Shown here: positions 6,094-12,817 of the stretch, in pieces
Numbering within the stretch: position 1 is the stretch's first letter
How the letters are laid out: every line of letters begins with the position of its first letter
DNA from: Parcubacteria group bacterium
Lineage (GTDB): Bacteria; Patescibacteria; ABY1; Buchananbacterales; UBA6539
Reading direction: 5' to 3'
DNA length: 16,992 bases
NCBI GenBank assembly: GCA_002687175.1
Contig: NYZP01000009.1
Location: 1-16,992 of the forward strand
Program-made: the position numbers and the translations under genes
The notes under the pieces: generated by a model
Databases searched by the model: none
What the model was told of the DNA's origin: nothing
What the model saw: the letters and a program-made list of their open reading frames with translations, nothing else

Positions 6094-6693
6094 CTATTGC
6101 CATTCGGCAGAATCAACTTTCCATTTTTCACCGGTTTTTGTAAGATTAAGTGTTATATTTTGGTAAAATGTCTTTGGATTAACGGTACTCCCTCTAGCTT
6201 CGGATCTTTGGGTGGTGACTTCAATTTCCGCTCGTCCCAGAGTTTCATCAAAATCAATAATTTTAGCGGAAAGGCTTTGGGTAGTAACACCGTAGTAAAC
6301 TGTGTTCGCTGAATCAGCTGAATCAACTGCTTGCGTTAATTTATAATTATCAACCCAAGCCTTCATTCTAATAGTCATAATATCATTTAGGGCGTCTAGA
6401 TTAGAAAAATTTCCCTCCGTTGAAAAACTGCCAAAACGCTCGGCAAAAGTTGAGGCAATAGCAATAATATCTGCGGCTGTGTCAACTCCACCAGTCGCCA
6501 ATTCTGAGGCTTGTGGCAAGCCTGCTGAGGAACTTGGTAAAGTAGCCGGTACATCGATGCCCGTTTGGGTAGCCTCAGGACCGCCGTCTAAAACTGGTTG
6601 TTTATTAAACCACAGCAATAAAATAATGATAATTAACAAAATTACTACGACAGCGGTAACAACCGTGATAATAATTTTATTTCGTCTTGACAT
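6094..6693 (-). CDS. VirB8-like single-TM protein with extracytoplasmic NTF2-like domain
   Basis: A 199-aa protein with a basic start (MSRRNK), one strong transmembrane helix at 7-29, a Pro/Ser/Gly-rich linker (32-70) and a compact domain at about 72-199. That domain has two helices (AADIIAIASTFAERFGSF and LNDIMTIRMKAWVDNY) followed by beta strands (SLSAKIIDF, RAEIEVTTQRSEARG, FYQNITLNLTKTGEKWKVDSAEW). Helices followed by a curved sheet ending in a WKVDSAEW-type strand is the NTF2-like pattern. The topology equals that of VirB8 and Gram-positive TcpC/TraM-type proteins, inner-membrane scaffolds of T4SS. It begins 9 nt after the VirB4-like stop. Domain identity is inferred from pattern and context, not from a profile search. 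The linker motif ASELATGG (62-69) recurs in the beta-propeller protein. Confidence 0.75.
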   Translation of the reverse strand: MSRRNKIIITVVTAVVVILLIIIILLLWFNKQPVLDGGPEATQTGIDVPATLPSSSAGLPQASELATGGVDTAADIIAIASTFAERFGSFSTEGNFSNLDALNDIMTIRMKAWVDNYKLTQAVDSADSANTVYYGVTTQSLSAKIIDFDETLGRAEIEVTTQRSEARGSTVNPKTFYQNITLNLTKTGEKWKVDSAEWQ

Positions 6694-6702
6694 ATAAATA
6701 TA

Positions 6703-8628
6703 TTATTTTTTTATTCCTTGACTAGAATCAGATTGTGGTTCTTCTTTTTGTGATTGATCAAATTCTTTTTTAGCTTCTTCAATTTCTAAAATTTGTCTTG
6801 GATCAGAGGTAATTAATTGATCTTCAGTATAAGAAGCTACCACTTTAATAGCAGCATGCTTGTCTCCGGCAAAAAATATTCCTTCACCAAGTCCTGATTC
6901 AAGTAATAAATATTTTTCTCCCTCGGTTAAAATAAAAGTTTTTTGGATTAAATCAATTGCTGCTGGAGACTGCCGCATTAAAAGTTGCATCGCTGAATTA
7001 TTTACAATCGCTTGTCCATAAGCAGAGAGTAAAAAGTCGTTAACGTCTTGGGTAATATTTGTTACCCCTAAATAGTATTTTCGGCAACGCTTAACCAAGG
7101 CATATATAAATTTTGCGGAATCCTCATTTTGCATTAACCACCAGGCTTCATCAATCACTAGGATGCGTTTTTTTAATTCGGAACGGACAACATTCCAAAT
7201 GTAATTAACAATAGTATAGATTGCCATAGGCCGCAACTCATCCTCAAGGTCTCTGACCGAAAAAACAACTAGCTGGTTTTTCATATCAACGTTAGTTGGA
7301 TTGTTAAACAGTCCCGCAAAAGTCCCTTGAGTATATTTCTTTAAACGCAATGATAAATCTGAACCGCCTTCCATACCTTCCAGGATATCTTGTAAATCCT
7401 GCATAATTGGGGCTTCAATTTTGGCTAAATCAGCCTCGGCCGTAATATCTTTTTTAGCATAAGTCTCTAACAACGCTCGATCAACAATTGAATCTTCTTG
7501 ATGGCTTAATTTACCAAGCATTAAACGAATTAAACCCTTAAGAGTAATAACTGAGCCACGAATAATATCGGCCGATCTCTGATCGCCTAAAGCTCGAGGT
7601 AAGTCAAACGGATTAATTTTTGCTTCGGAACTTAAGGAGATATTAACATAGGTACCACCAACGGCGTCTGATAAATGTTTATATTCACGCTCTGGATCAA
7701 TCACGATGACGTCAGTACCCAGCATCATAGTTCTTAATACTTCAAGTTTAATGGCATAACTTTTACCAGCTCCTGAGGTAGCGAATACCACTGTGTTAGC
7801 GTTTTGTAACGAAAACCGATCAAATAAAATTAAGCTATTATTGTGCCGGTTAATTCCATACAAAATACCTTCATCGGATGTTAGCTCTGAAGAAATAAAT
7901 GGAAAAGAAGAGGCTACCGGTGAAGAATTCATGTTAAAACCAACCATCAATTCATCATTGCCTAAGGGCAAGGTTGAATTAAAACCCTGCTCTGCTTGAT
8001 ATAAAACTTTTTTAGAAAATACTAGGCGTGAGCCAAACATCGCCTCAACATCACCAGTTAAATTATCCAATTTCTCTTTGGAATCAGCATAAATAGTGAC
8101 GTAAAGTGCAAATTGAAAAAAATGTTCCGTCCCTTGAGTCAAGTCATCCCTTAACTTTTCAATATCACGCAAAGCAGTCTCACGAATTGGATCGCGCGGC
8201 GCTCCCTTTTCTCGGTCAGATAATATTTGAGCCTCTAAGGCACCAACTTTGTTTCTTAATTGTTTTAAAATAATGTTCGATTTTACCGGATAGAAAAACA
8301 TGGCAATATCCAAGGTAACACTTAAGTTGATAATTGGAGCAAACCAACCAACGGTAATATAACGAGGATAACCAATGGTAAAAATAGTACGAACAAATTT
8401 ATCACCTAACTTTAAAAAGGTTGGTTTCACTTCCATTGCCGCCGGCGCAATTAAATCCTTGATTGAAACAACACCTTCCCGATAAATTCGCTCTTCTTCT
8501 AAAACTCCTTTTTCTTTAGTAATACGTTTTTTCTCTGCGACTTTCTGCTGTTCAGTTGTTAATTTATCAGCTTCGGCCATAGCAGCCAGCTGCTCATTTT
8601 TAGTAACTTGTTTTGGGGTTATCGCCAT
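6703..8628 (-). CDS. virB4: VirB4-like (DUF87/TraC C-terminal type) T4SS ATPase
   Basis: A 641-aa AAA+/RecA-type ATPase that powers substrate transfer or pilus assembly at the inner membrane. Residues 10-50 are charged and helical; 50-270 form the N-terminal VirB4 region, with hydrophobic stretches near 80-115 that may touch the membrane. Walker A is ATSGAGKS at 283-290 (the first Gly of the P-loop is Ala), a VirB4-typical DPEREY lies at 311-316, Walker B ILVIDEAWW at 489-497 and NITQD at 524-528. The C-terminus is acidic and disordered. The VirB4 N-terminal region seems divided between this protein and the 226-aa TraC-like protein just upstream; the 99-bp gap holds a 32-bp-arm inverted repeat. 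The ATG lies 3 bp from the TTAGGTTC repeats and has no Shine-Dalgarno. The next gene downstream is the VirB8-like protein. Confidence 0.92.
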   Translation of the reverse strand: MAITPKQVTKNEQLAAMAEADKLTTEQQKVAEKKRITKEKGVLEEERIYREGVVSIKDLIAPAAMEVKPTFLKLGDKFVRTIFTIGYPRYITVGWFAPIINLSVTLDIAMFFYPVKSNIILKQLRNKVGALEAQILSDREKGAPRDPIRETALRDIEKLRDDLTQGTEHFFQFALYVTIYADSKEKLDNLTGDVEAMFGSRLVFSKKVLYQAEQGFNSTLPLGNDELMVGFNMNSSPVASSFPFISSELTSDEGILYGINRHNNSLILFDRFSLQNANTVVFATSGAGKSYAIKLEVLRTMMLGTDVIVIDPEREYKHLSDAVGGTYVNISLSSEAKINPFDLPRALGDQRSADIIRGSVITLKGLIRLMLGKLSHQEDSIVDRALLETYAKKDITAEADLAKIEAPIMQDLQDILEGMEGGSDLSLRLKKYTQGTFAGLFNNPTNVDMKNQLVVFSVRDLEDELRPMAIYTIVNYIWNVVRSELKKRILVIDEAWWLMQNEDSAKFIYALVKRCRKYYLGVTNITQDVNDFLLSAYGQAIVNNSAMQLLMRQSPAAIDLIQKTFILTEGEKYLLLESGLGEGIFFAGDKHAAIKVVASYTEDQLITSDPRQILEIEEAKKEFDQSQKEEPQSDSSQGIKK

Positions 8629-8631
8629 ATA

Positions 8632-8726
8632 TTAGGTTCTTAGGTTCTTAGGTTCTTAGGTTCTTAGGGATTACAATTTTTAACTTGGTACAATATCCCT
8701 AAAAAGCTAAGAACCTAAAAAGCTAA
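8632..8726. repeat. TTAG-type inverted repeat with four tandem TTAGGTTC units
   Basis: TTAGGTTC is repeated four times perfectly at 8632-8663 and followed by TTAGGGAT. Positions 8640-8671 pair with 8695-8726 over 32 bp with four mismatches around a 23-nt loop. The element fills the gap between the TraC-like stop (8728) and the VirB4-like start (8628). Related elements lie at 11153-11604 and 12818-12882. As RNA it would place a long hairpin just before the VirB4 start codon. Confidence 0.85.
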
Positions 8727-8727
8727 A

Positions 8728-9408
8728 CTATTCTTCAACTCTAAGTTTATTTATTTCGACTAACTTTTCTTGATTATAAACATCAGGGTTATAAGTATTA
8801 TAATAAAGTTCGATCAGACTTTGGGTGTCCAAGACGACTGATTTAACGCTCATACTGGCTAACCCAGAAATAACATGCTCAACCCGTTGAAATAAATCAT
8901 GACGTCTTTTAGTAAAAACATTTTGGCTTAACTTAACCTTTTTAGCGGCGGAGAAAACACCAAAAAATCTTTTCATCCATGATTTTTGTTTATCGGATAA
9001 AGGATCATATGGTACTACAATATAAAAACGCTTATTCATAATATCACCCATTTCAACTAACTCACTAACATATTGACGATAGTCCGTAGTCTGCATCCTT
9101 AAGAGTTCGTTTGTTTGTTCTTTTTCAATTTTTTTTAATCGATTAAGATAACCATCAACATCCAATTTTCTGGACTGAATAACAATCTGCAATGGGTATT
9201 CTAAAAAATTTAAAAAACTAATATAAGAGGAGATGATGGCATTTTGTTCGTCTTCAGATTTTAATGAAAAATTGATACTGGACACTAACAGCACAGCCCG
9301 AATAGTGCCGTCTTTTAAGATAACGGTATCTTCTTTAACTTCAGCGATATCAAGAAAACTCTGTGAAGACTTGCTGATTTTTTTACTGGCTAATTTTTTA
9401 GATTTCAT
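8728..9408 (-). CDS. TraC-like T4SS protein (VirB4 N-terminal-type domain)
   Basis: A 226-aa protein with no transmembrane helix. After a Lys/Ser-rich start, residues 19-45 read DIAEVKEDTVILKDGTIRAVLLVSSINF, the strand pattern that opens VirB4/TraC proteins. Then come DEQNAIISSYISFLNFLEYPLQIVIQSR (53-80), RLKKIEKEQTNELLRMQ (90-106) and RFYIVVPYDP (127-136), all recognisable from the N-terminal part of VirB4-family ATPases. No Walker motifs are present. In Patescibacteria a separate TraC-like gene between prgI and the DUF87 ATPase is common, so this is probably the normal arrangement, not a frameshifted VirB4. Its ATG at 9406-9408 lies in the target-site duplication of the MITE-like element; before that insertion the start overlapped the prgI stop as ATGA. 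The exact role, probably a partner of the VirB4 motor, is inferred. Confidence 0.85.
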   Translation of the reverse strand: MKSKKLASKKISKSSQSFLDIAEVKEDTVILKDGTIRAVLLVSSINFSLKSEDEQNAIISSYISFLNFLEYPLQIVIQSRKLDVDGYLNRLKKIEKEQTNELLRMQTTDYRQYVSELVEMGDIMNKRFYIVVPYDPLSDKQKSWMKRFFGVFSAAKKVKLSQNVFTKRRHDLFQRVEHVISGLASMSVKSVVLDTQSLIELYYNTYNPDVYNQEKLVEINKLRVEE

Positions 9409-9409
9409 A

Positions 9410-9540
9410 CCCCGTAGTAGAAATTTGATTTGGTTATTAAATAATAATTATTAATTAAGTTCGTATAATCGATCAACTAATTCTCTTTACCCCATATTTA
9501 TAGTCGCCGAAGGCGACCTTATCAAATTTTCACTACGGGG
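9410..9540. mobile_element. 131-bp MITE-like element with terminal inverted repeats and 5-bp target duplication
   Basis: The ends are 24-bp inverted repeats (9410-9433 and 9517-9540) starting CCCCGTAGT, matching at 20 of 24 positions. Both sides are flanked by TCATA (9405-9409 and 9541-9545). The interior is AT-rich, has no ORF, and contains the hairpin GTCGCC/GAA/GGCGAC at 9503-9517. A possible minus-strand promoter (TTGATC at 9476-9471, 17 nt, TAATAA at 9453-9448) could serve the TraC-like gene. Removing the element and one TCATA restores an ATGA overlap between the flanking genes. The size and the lack of a transposase suggest a non-autonomous element. Confidence 0.85.
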
Positions 9541-9999
9541 TCATATTAATTCTTTGGAACTCATTGGCGGTTCTTTTTCACCTTGGTAGACACCTCCAGT
9601 ATCAACAATTAGCGACATTTCCGCCAACCGTGAAGCTCTCACTTTATTCTTGGTTCTTATTTGTGGTGGTAATTTAACAACTTTACTGGCTGAATACCCT
9701 TTCAATTCAGAGATCGAAAAAAGCTTTTGCCATACTCTAAGTCTTGGTCTTTTAAATGTTTGGACCACATTTAATAAAAAGTAATGTACTGGTCGACCGT
9801 TAATTTTAATAAAAGCTAAGCCAAAAAAGAAGGCTGAAATTAAGACAAACTCAAAAATAAATAAAGTAAAATCAGCTAACTTATAAGCGACAAATATAAA
9901 TCCTCCACCTACCAGCACAATTATAAATTGCCTCACGGTGACTGGGCCGATGACTTTATCTTCTACATCGATAAATTGTGGTACCACGAATTGCTGCAT
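9541..9999 (-). CDS. PrgI family T4SS membrane protein
   Basis: A 152-aa protein of the PrgI family, small inner-membrane components of Gram-positive-type T4SS thought to correspond to VirB3. The start VPQFIDVEDKVIGPVTVRQF (6-25) is the family signature. It is followed by two membrane helices at about 24-40 and 43-65, then INGRPVHYFLLNVVQTFKRPRLRVW (66-90) and a hydrophilic tail. The ATG lies 7 nt after the stop of the 380-aa gene. The TGA stop at 9541-9543 is inside the right TCATA target duplication of the MITE-like element; the insertion left the reading frame and the stop intact. Its position directly before the TraC-like and VirB4-like genes is the canonical order. Confidence 0.93.
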   Translation of the reverse strand: MQQFVVPQFIDVEDKVIGPVTVRQFIIVLVGGGFIFVAYKLADFTLFIFEFVLISAFFFGLAFIKINGRPVHYFLLNVVQTFKRPRLRVWQKLFSISELKGYSASKVVKLPPQIRTKNKVRASRLAEMSLIVDTGGVYQGEKEPPMSSKELI

Positions 10000-10006
10000 A
10001 GTTTAA

Positions 10007-11149
10007 CTAGTAACGAAGATTTTTATTTAATTCAATTACTGCTTTTAATTCATCTTCAGTTAATGTTGGTTGATTTAACTTTTGTCGCTCGGTAATCACT
10101 AGGGAAATTGGTTTTTTTTCTTCCATGCTAATATCTCCTAATTCCAGGTAGAGACGATAAATATTGCTTTCTTTCCAGGCTTTGATTGCTTCTGTTTTTT
10201 TAGTGAATGATTCTTCTTCTAATAGTTCAACTTTTTCAATAATCTTGTTAATTGCTTCTTCGGCAGTTTCTCCCAAACGCCTAAAGTCAGACAAACTCAT
10301 TGATCTAATCTCTTCAATTGGTCCGGTTAACTTTGGTTTAAATTTCACATCCTCAATTTTTGGCTTTTCAACTCTCGGCTGGCTGATTGGCGGTGATGCT
10401 TTATCTATTGATTGACCTGTCGATTTAGGCTGTTGAAATACCGTGCCACCTTGGGGAGCTATAATATTTTCCAAAACTACAGGCTGAATCGGTGTTGGCG
10501 GTGTCTTGGTTGGTTTGGCAACTTGGTTAAAAACCACTGACGGTGGTTCTGGTGGTTCTGCTGAAGGTTTAGTCAAAAGTTCATTAGCTTCTGCTTGTAA
10601 ATCAGAAAATGGTTCGCTACTAACTTCGTCTCTTAACCGACCGTCAAGTTGTTCAATCTCTTGCACAATAATGGCTAAAACTTTATCAGCAATTTCTGTA
10701 CTGTAGCCCATACCACCAACTAGTGATGAAGCCTGTAACATTTCCTTTGTTTGAACTTGATCCCTAACTCCTTTTAATCTTGAGGTGATAATTGCTTTAA
10801 ACCGTCTTGAATCCTGCTCGTCGGAAAGATCAACGCCTGATTTTGCAATAATTTGCTTAATTTCAAGTTCAATATTTAATGGCTTGCCAACCGCCACTGG
10901 TGGTTCTTTTTCCTTAACCACGATAGCCGGTCCAACCAGATTACTGGATGATTTTGTTACAGCTTTATTAGCACCAAATTTTTCAGTTGAAATTTTCTGA
11001 TTAAAATCTGTTGTCTCGCCCTCCTTAATGACTTTTAACTCGCCGCTTTTGTCACGAAACAAAATTTCATCGCTATCAAAAGGGTTTTCAATGCGCTTAT
11101 CCTGGGCTATTTGCTTAAAAAAATCATCATTTTTATTTTTATCCTCCAT
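10007..11149 (-). CDS. Soluble Pro-rich protein in the T4SS cluster, unknown function
   Basis: A 380-aa protein with no membrane segment or signal peptide and no family I recognise. Residues 1-85 are hydrophilic. Residues 90-185 look folded and helical (IELEIKQIIAKSGVDLSDEQDSR, then TEIADKVLAIIVQEIEQL). Residues 190-265 are a Pro/Thr/Gln linker. Residues 270-380 are a second helical domain (MSLSDFRRLGETAEEAINKI, then LTEDELKAVIELNKNLRY). Two folded modules on a flexible linker suggest a cytoplasmic adaptor or scaffold; that is inference. The gene ends 7 nt before PrgI and so is probably a real part of the T4SS operon. Its ATG has no Shine-Dalgarno, and the left arm of a TTAG repeat (11153-11179) lies 3 bp upstream. 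Confidence 0.8.
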   Translation of the reverse strand: MEDKNKNDDFFKQIAQDKRIENPFDSDEILFRDKSGELKVIKEGETTDFNQKISTEKFGANKAVTKSSSNLVGPAIVVKEKEPPVAVGKPLNIELEIKQIIAKSGVDLSDEQDSRRFKAIITSRLKGVRDQVQTKEMLQASSLVGGMGYSTEIADKVLAIIVQEIEQLDGRLRDEVSSEPFSDLQAEANELLTKPSAEPPEPPSVVFNQVAKPTKTPPTPIQPVVLENIIAPQGGTVFQQPKSTGQSIDKASPPISQPRVEKPKIEDVKFKPKLTGPIEEIRSMSLSDFRRLGETAEEAINKIIEKVELLEEESFTKKTEAIKAWKESNIYRLYLELGDISMEEKKPISLVITERQKLNQPTLTEDELKAVIELNKNLRY

Positions 11150-11167
11150 TAATAGGTTATTAGTTTG

Positions 11168-11530
11168 TTAGTTTCTTAACGTTGAAAGCGTTTTATTTGA
11201 CATCCGCATTATTTCATCTAGTAAAGCATCAACTAAATTAAAATTTAAACTTTCTCCTATAGGTAACCTTTTAACTATTTCTATCTGGGTTTCTAGTTCA
11301 GCACCTGATCCGTAAGCAATGGTCATGAAATATCTATATTCTTTACGGCTACTCCTTCTTCTGCCTTCAGCAATGTTTGACGGAATAGAAACTGCACAAC
11401 GTCTCATCTGAGAGGTCAAACCATACATTTCTGATTTAGGAAAATTAGTTGTTAACCTGTATACTTCGACTACTAGCTCCATTGATCTTTGCCATATTAT
11501 TAAATCTTTATAAGTAAAAATGGTTTTCAT
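11168..11530 (-). CDS. Four-helix-bundle protein, S23/23S rRNA-IVP family
   Basis: A 120-aa protein of full family length. Diagnostic segments are YKDLIIWQRSMELVVEVY (7-24), YGLTSQMRRCAVSIPSNIAEG (36-56) and GSGAELETQIEIVKR (74-88); they form the basic-faced, pentamer-forming four-helix bundle known from proteins encoded in 23S rRNA intervening sequences and from the Avd-like relatives of diversity-generating retroelements. No enzymatic activity is known for the family; nucleic-acid binding is the usual suggestion. It stands alone between metK and a T4SS gene. TTAG-type inverted repeats flank it and overlap its stop, and a 33-bp palindrome overlaps its start. No reverse transcriptase or rRNA is in the window. 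The context suggests a mobile or repeat-associated unit inserted in the operon. Confidence 0.93.
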   Translation of the reverse strand: MKTIFTYKDLIIWQRSMELVVEVYRLTTNFPKSEMYGLTSQMRRCAVSIPSNIAEGRRRSSRKEYRYFMTIAYGSGAELETQIEIVKRLPIGESLNFNLVDALLDEIMRMSNKTLSTLRN

Positions 11531-11561
11531 AACGTAAAACTTATTATTTAAGATACGCTAT
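11529..11561. promoter_or_regulatory. 33-bp element at the S23-like gene start
   Basis: ATAACGTA on the left pairs with TACGCTAT on the right, with one mismatch over 8 bp; the centre is AT-rich and unpaired. Length, position against the ATG, the ACGCTAT right arm and the adjoining TTGATTT all match the comF-start palindrome at 5997-6029, while the centres differ. This pattern suggests a shared protein-binding dyad rather than simple duplication. Confidence 0.4.
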
Positions 11562-11600
11562 GTTGATTTAATATCCCTAAAAACCTAAGAAGCTAAGAAA

Positions 11601-12776
11601 CTACATCCCTAATTCTTTTTTTAATTCATCAGCTTTATCAGTTTTTTCCCAAGTAAAATCTTCATCATCACGACCAAAATGGCCAAAGGCACTAGTCTTC
11701 TGAAAAATCGGTCGGCGCAACTTCAAGTGTTCAATTAATTCAGCTGGCTTTAAAGGAAAAACTTTCCTCACTGCATCGGCAACTTTTTCTTCATCAATCT
11801 CCGAAGTACCAGCCGTATTCACTAACAAAGAAACTGGTTCAGCTACACCAATTGCGTAGGCTAACTGAATTTCACACTGCTTGGCTACGCCAGACGCCAC
11901 GACATTCTTGGCAATATAGCGAGCCAAATAAGCCGCCGAACGATCAACCTTTGATGGATCCTTACCAGAAAAAGCACCGCCACCATGACTACCATAACCG
12001 CCGTAAGTATCAACAATAATTTTTCGTCCAGTTACTCCAGCATCACCGTGTGGTCCCCCAACAATAAATTTTCCGGTGGGATTGATATGAAACTTTGTAT
12101 CATCGTCTAGCCAATCACCACAAACTGGTTTAACTATTTTGGCAATTACTTCTTTTTCTATTTCATCATGTTCAACGTCAGCAGTGTGCTGAGTAGAAAT
12201 AACCACGGTAGTTACTCTTTTTGGTTTACCATCAATATATTCAACACTAACTTGTGACTTACCATCTGGTCGTAACCAATTTAGCTCTCCACTGTTCCGA
12301 ATATCTGATAATTTCTTGGTTAACTTATGGGCCAAAACAATTGGCAAAGGCATAAGCTCTTCAGTTTCTGTAGTGGCATAACCAAACATCATTCCTTGAT
12401 CACCAGCACCTTGTTCAGCGTGAAGTCCTTGGTCAGTTGACACCCCTTGTGAGATATCCGGACTTTGAGCATCAATTGAAGTCATCACCGCACAATTTTC
12501 CCAATCAAAGCCAATATTAGGATCAGTATAACCAATTTTTTTAATTGTCTCTCGTACCACCTTTGGTACATCAATATATGTACTGGTAGTCATTTCACCG
12601 GCGACTACCACTAAGCCAGTTGTTACTAAAGTTTCAATGGCCACTCTTGAACTAGGATCGTCCCTAAGAGCAGCATCTAATACACCATCCGAGATCGCAT
12701 CACACACTTTATCCGGATGACCCTCGGTTACTGATTCTGAGGTAAAAATGTACCTCTTGTTACTCTCTGTTAGCAT
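11601..12776 (-). CDS. metK: S-adenosylmethionine synthase (methionine adenosyltransferase)
   Basis: A 391-aa protein of normal MetK length. It makes S-adenosylmethionine from ATP and methionine, releasing phosphate and diphosphate. Seen motifs are TSESVTEGHPDKVCDAISD (12-30), with the His and Asp that act on ATP, the signature GAGDQGMMFGYA (123-134) and the P-loop-like GGGAFSGKDPSKVDRS (265-280). I chose the ATG at 12774-12776 because AAAGGA lies at a good distance (about 8 nt) upstream and MLTESNKRYIFTSESV is the typical beginning. A TTG at 12804-12806 would add ten unusual residues. It sits between T4SS-linked genes and has TTAG-type repeats on both sides, with its stop inside one of them, so it may have entered the operon with the S23-like gene. 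No SAM riboswitch is apparent upstream. Confidence 0.97.
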   Translation of the reverse strand: MLTESNKRYIFTSESVTEGHPDKVCDAISDGVLDAALRDDPSSRVAIETLVTTGLVVVAGEMTTSTYIDVPKVVRETIKKIGYTDPNIGFDWENCAVMTSIDAQSPDISQGVSTDQGLHAEQGAGDQGMMFGYATTETEELMPLPIVLAHKLTKKLSDIRNSGELNWLRPDGKSQVSVEYIDGKPKRVTTVVISTQHTADVEHDEIEKEVIAKIVKPVCGDWLDDDTKFHINPTGKFIVGGPHGDAGVTGRKIIVDTYGGYGSHGGGAFSGKDPSKVDRSAAYLARYIAKNVVASGVAKQCEIQLAYAIGVAEPVSLLVNTAGTSEIDEEKVADAVRKVFPLKPAELIEHLKLRRPIFQKTSAFGHFGRDDEDFTWEKTDKADELKKELGM

Positions 12777-12782
12777 CGTTAT

Positions 12783-12790
12783 ATTCCTTT
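12783..12790 (-). promoter_or_regulatory. Ribosome binding site deciding the metK start
   Basis: The minus strand reads AAGAAAGGAATATAACG before the ATG at 12776. AAAGGA with about 8 nt spacing is the clearest Shine-Dalgarno found at any start in the window. It favours this ATG over the upstream TTG. Confidence 0.6.
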
Positions 12791-12817
12791 CTTGGCTAGC
12801 CCCCAACTAGTAATTAT

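Larger units (their letters stand above)
11153..11604. repeat. TTAG-type inverted repeats enclosing the S23-like gene
   Basis: The left arm (11153-11179) covers the end of the S23-like gene, including its stop. The right arm (about 11573-11604) reaches the metK stop. In opposite orientation the arms share TAGTTTNTTAGNTTCTTA. The left arm matches 12818-12844 at 24 of 27 positions. Inverted repeats around an S23 gene recall intervening sequences in 23S rRNA, in which the repeats form the excised stem; here no rRNA is present. Confidence 0.6.

Noticed and set aside
8632..8663. CRISPR array or telomere-like repeat from the TTAGGTTC units
   Set aside because: Units are 8 bp without spacers, there are no cas genes, and the array is one arm of an inverted repeat shared with other intergenic sites.
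12777..12806. TTG start adding ten residues to MetK
   Set aside because: The internal ATG has a good Shine-Dalgarno and gives the family-typical N-terminus.
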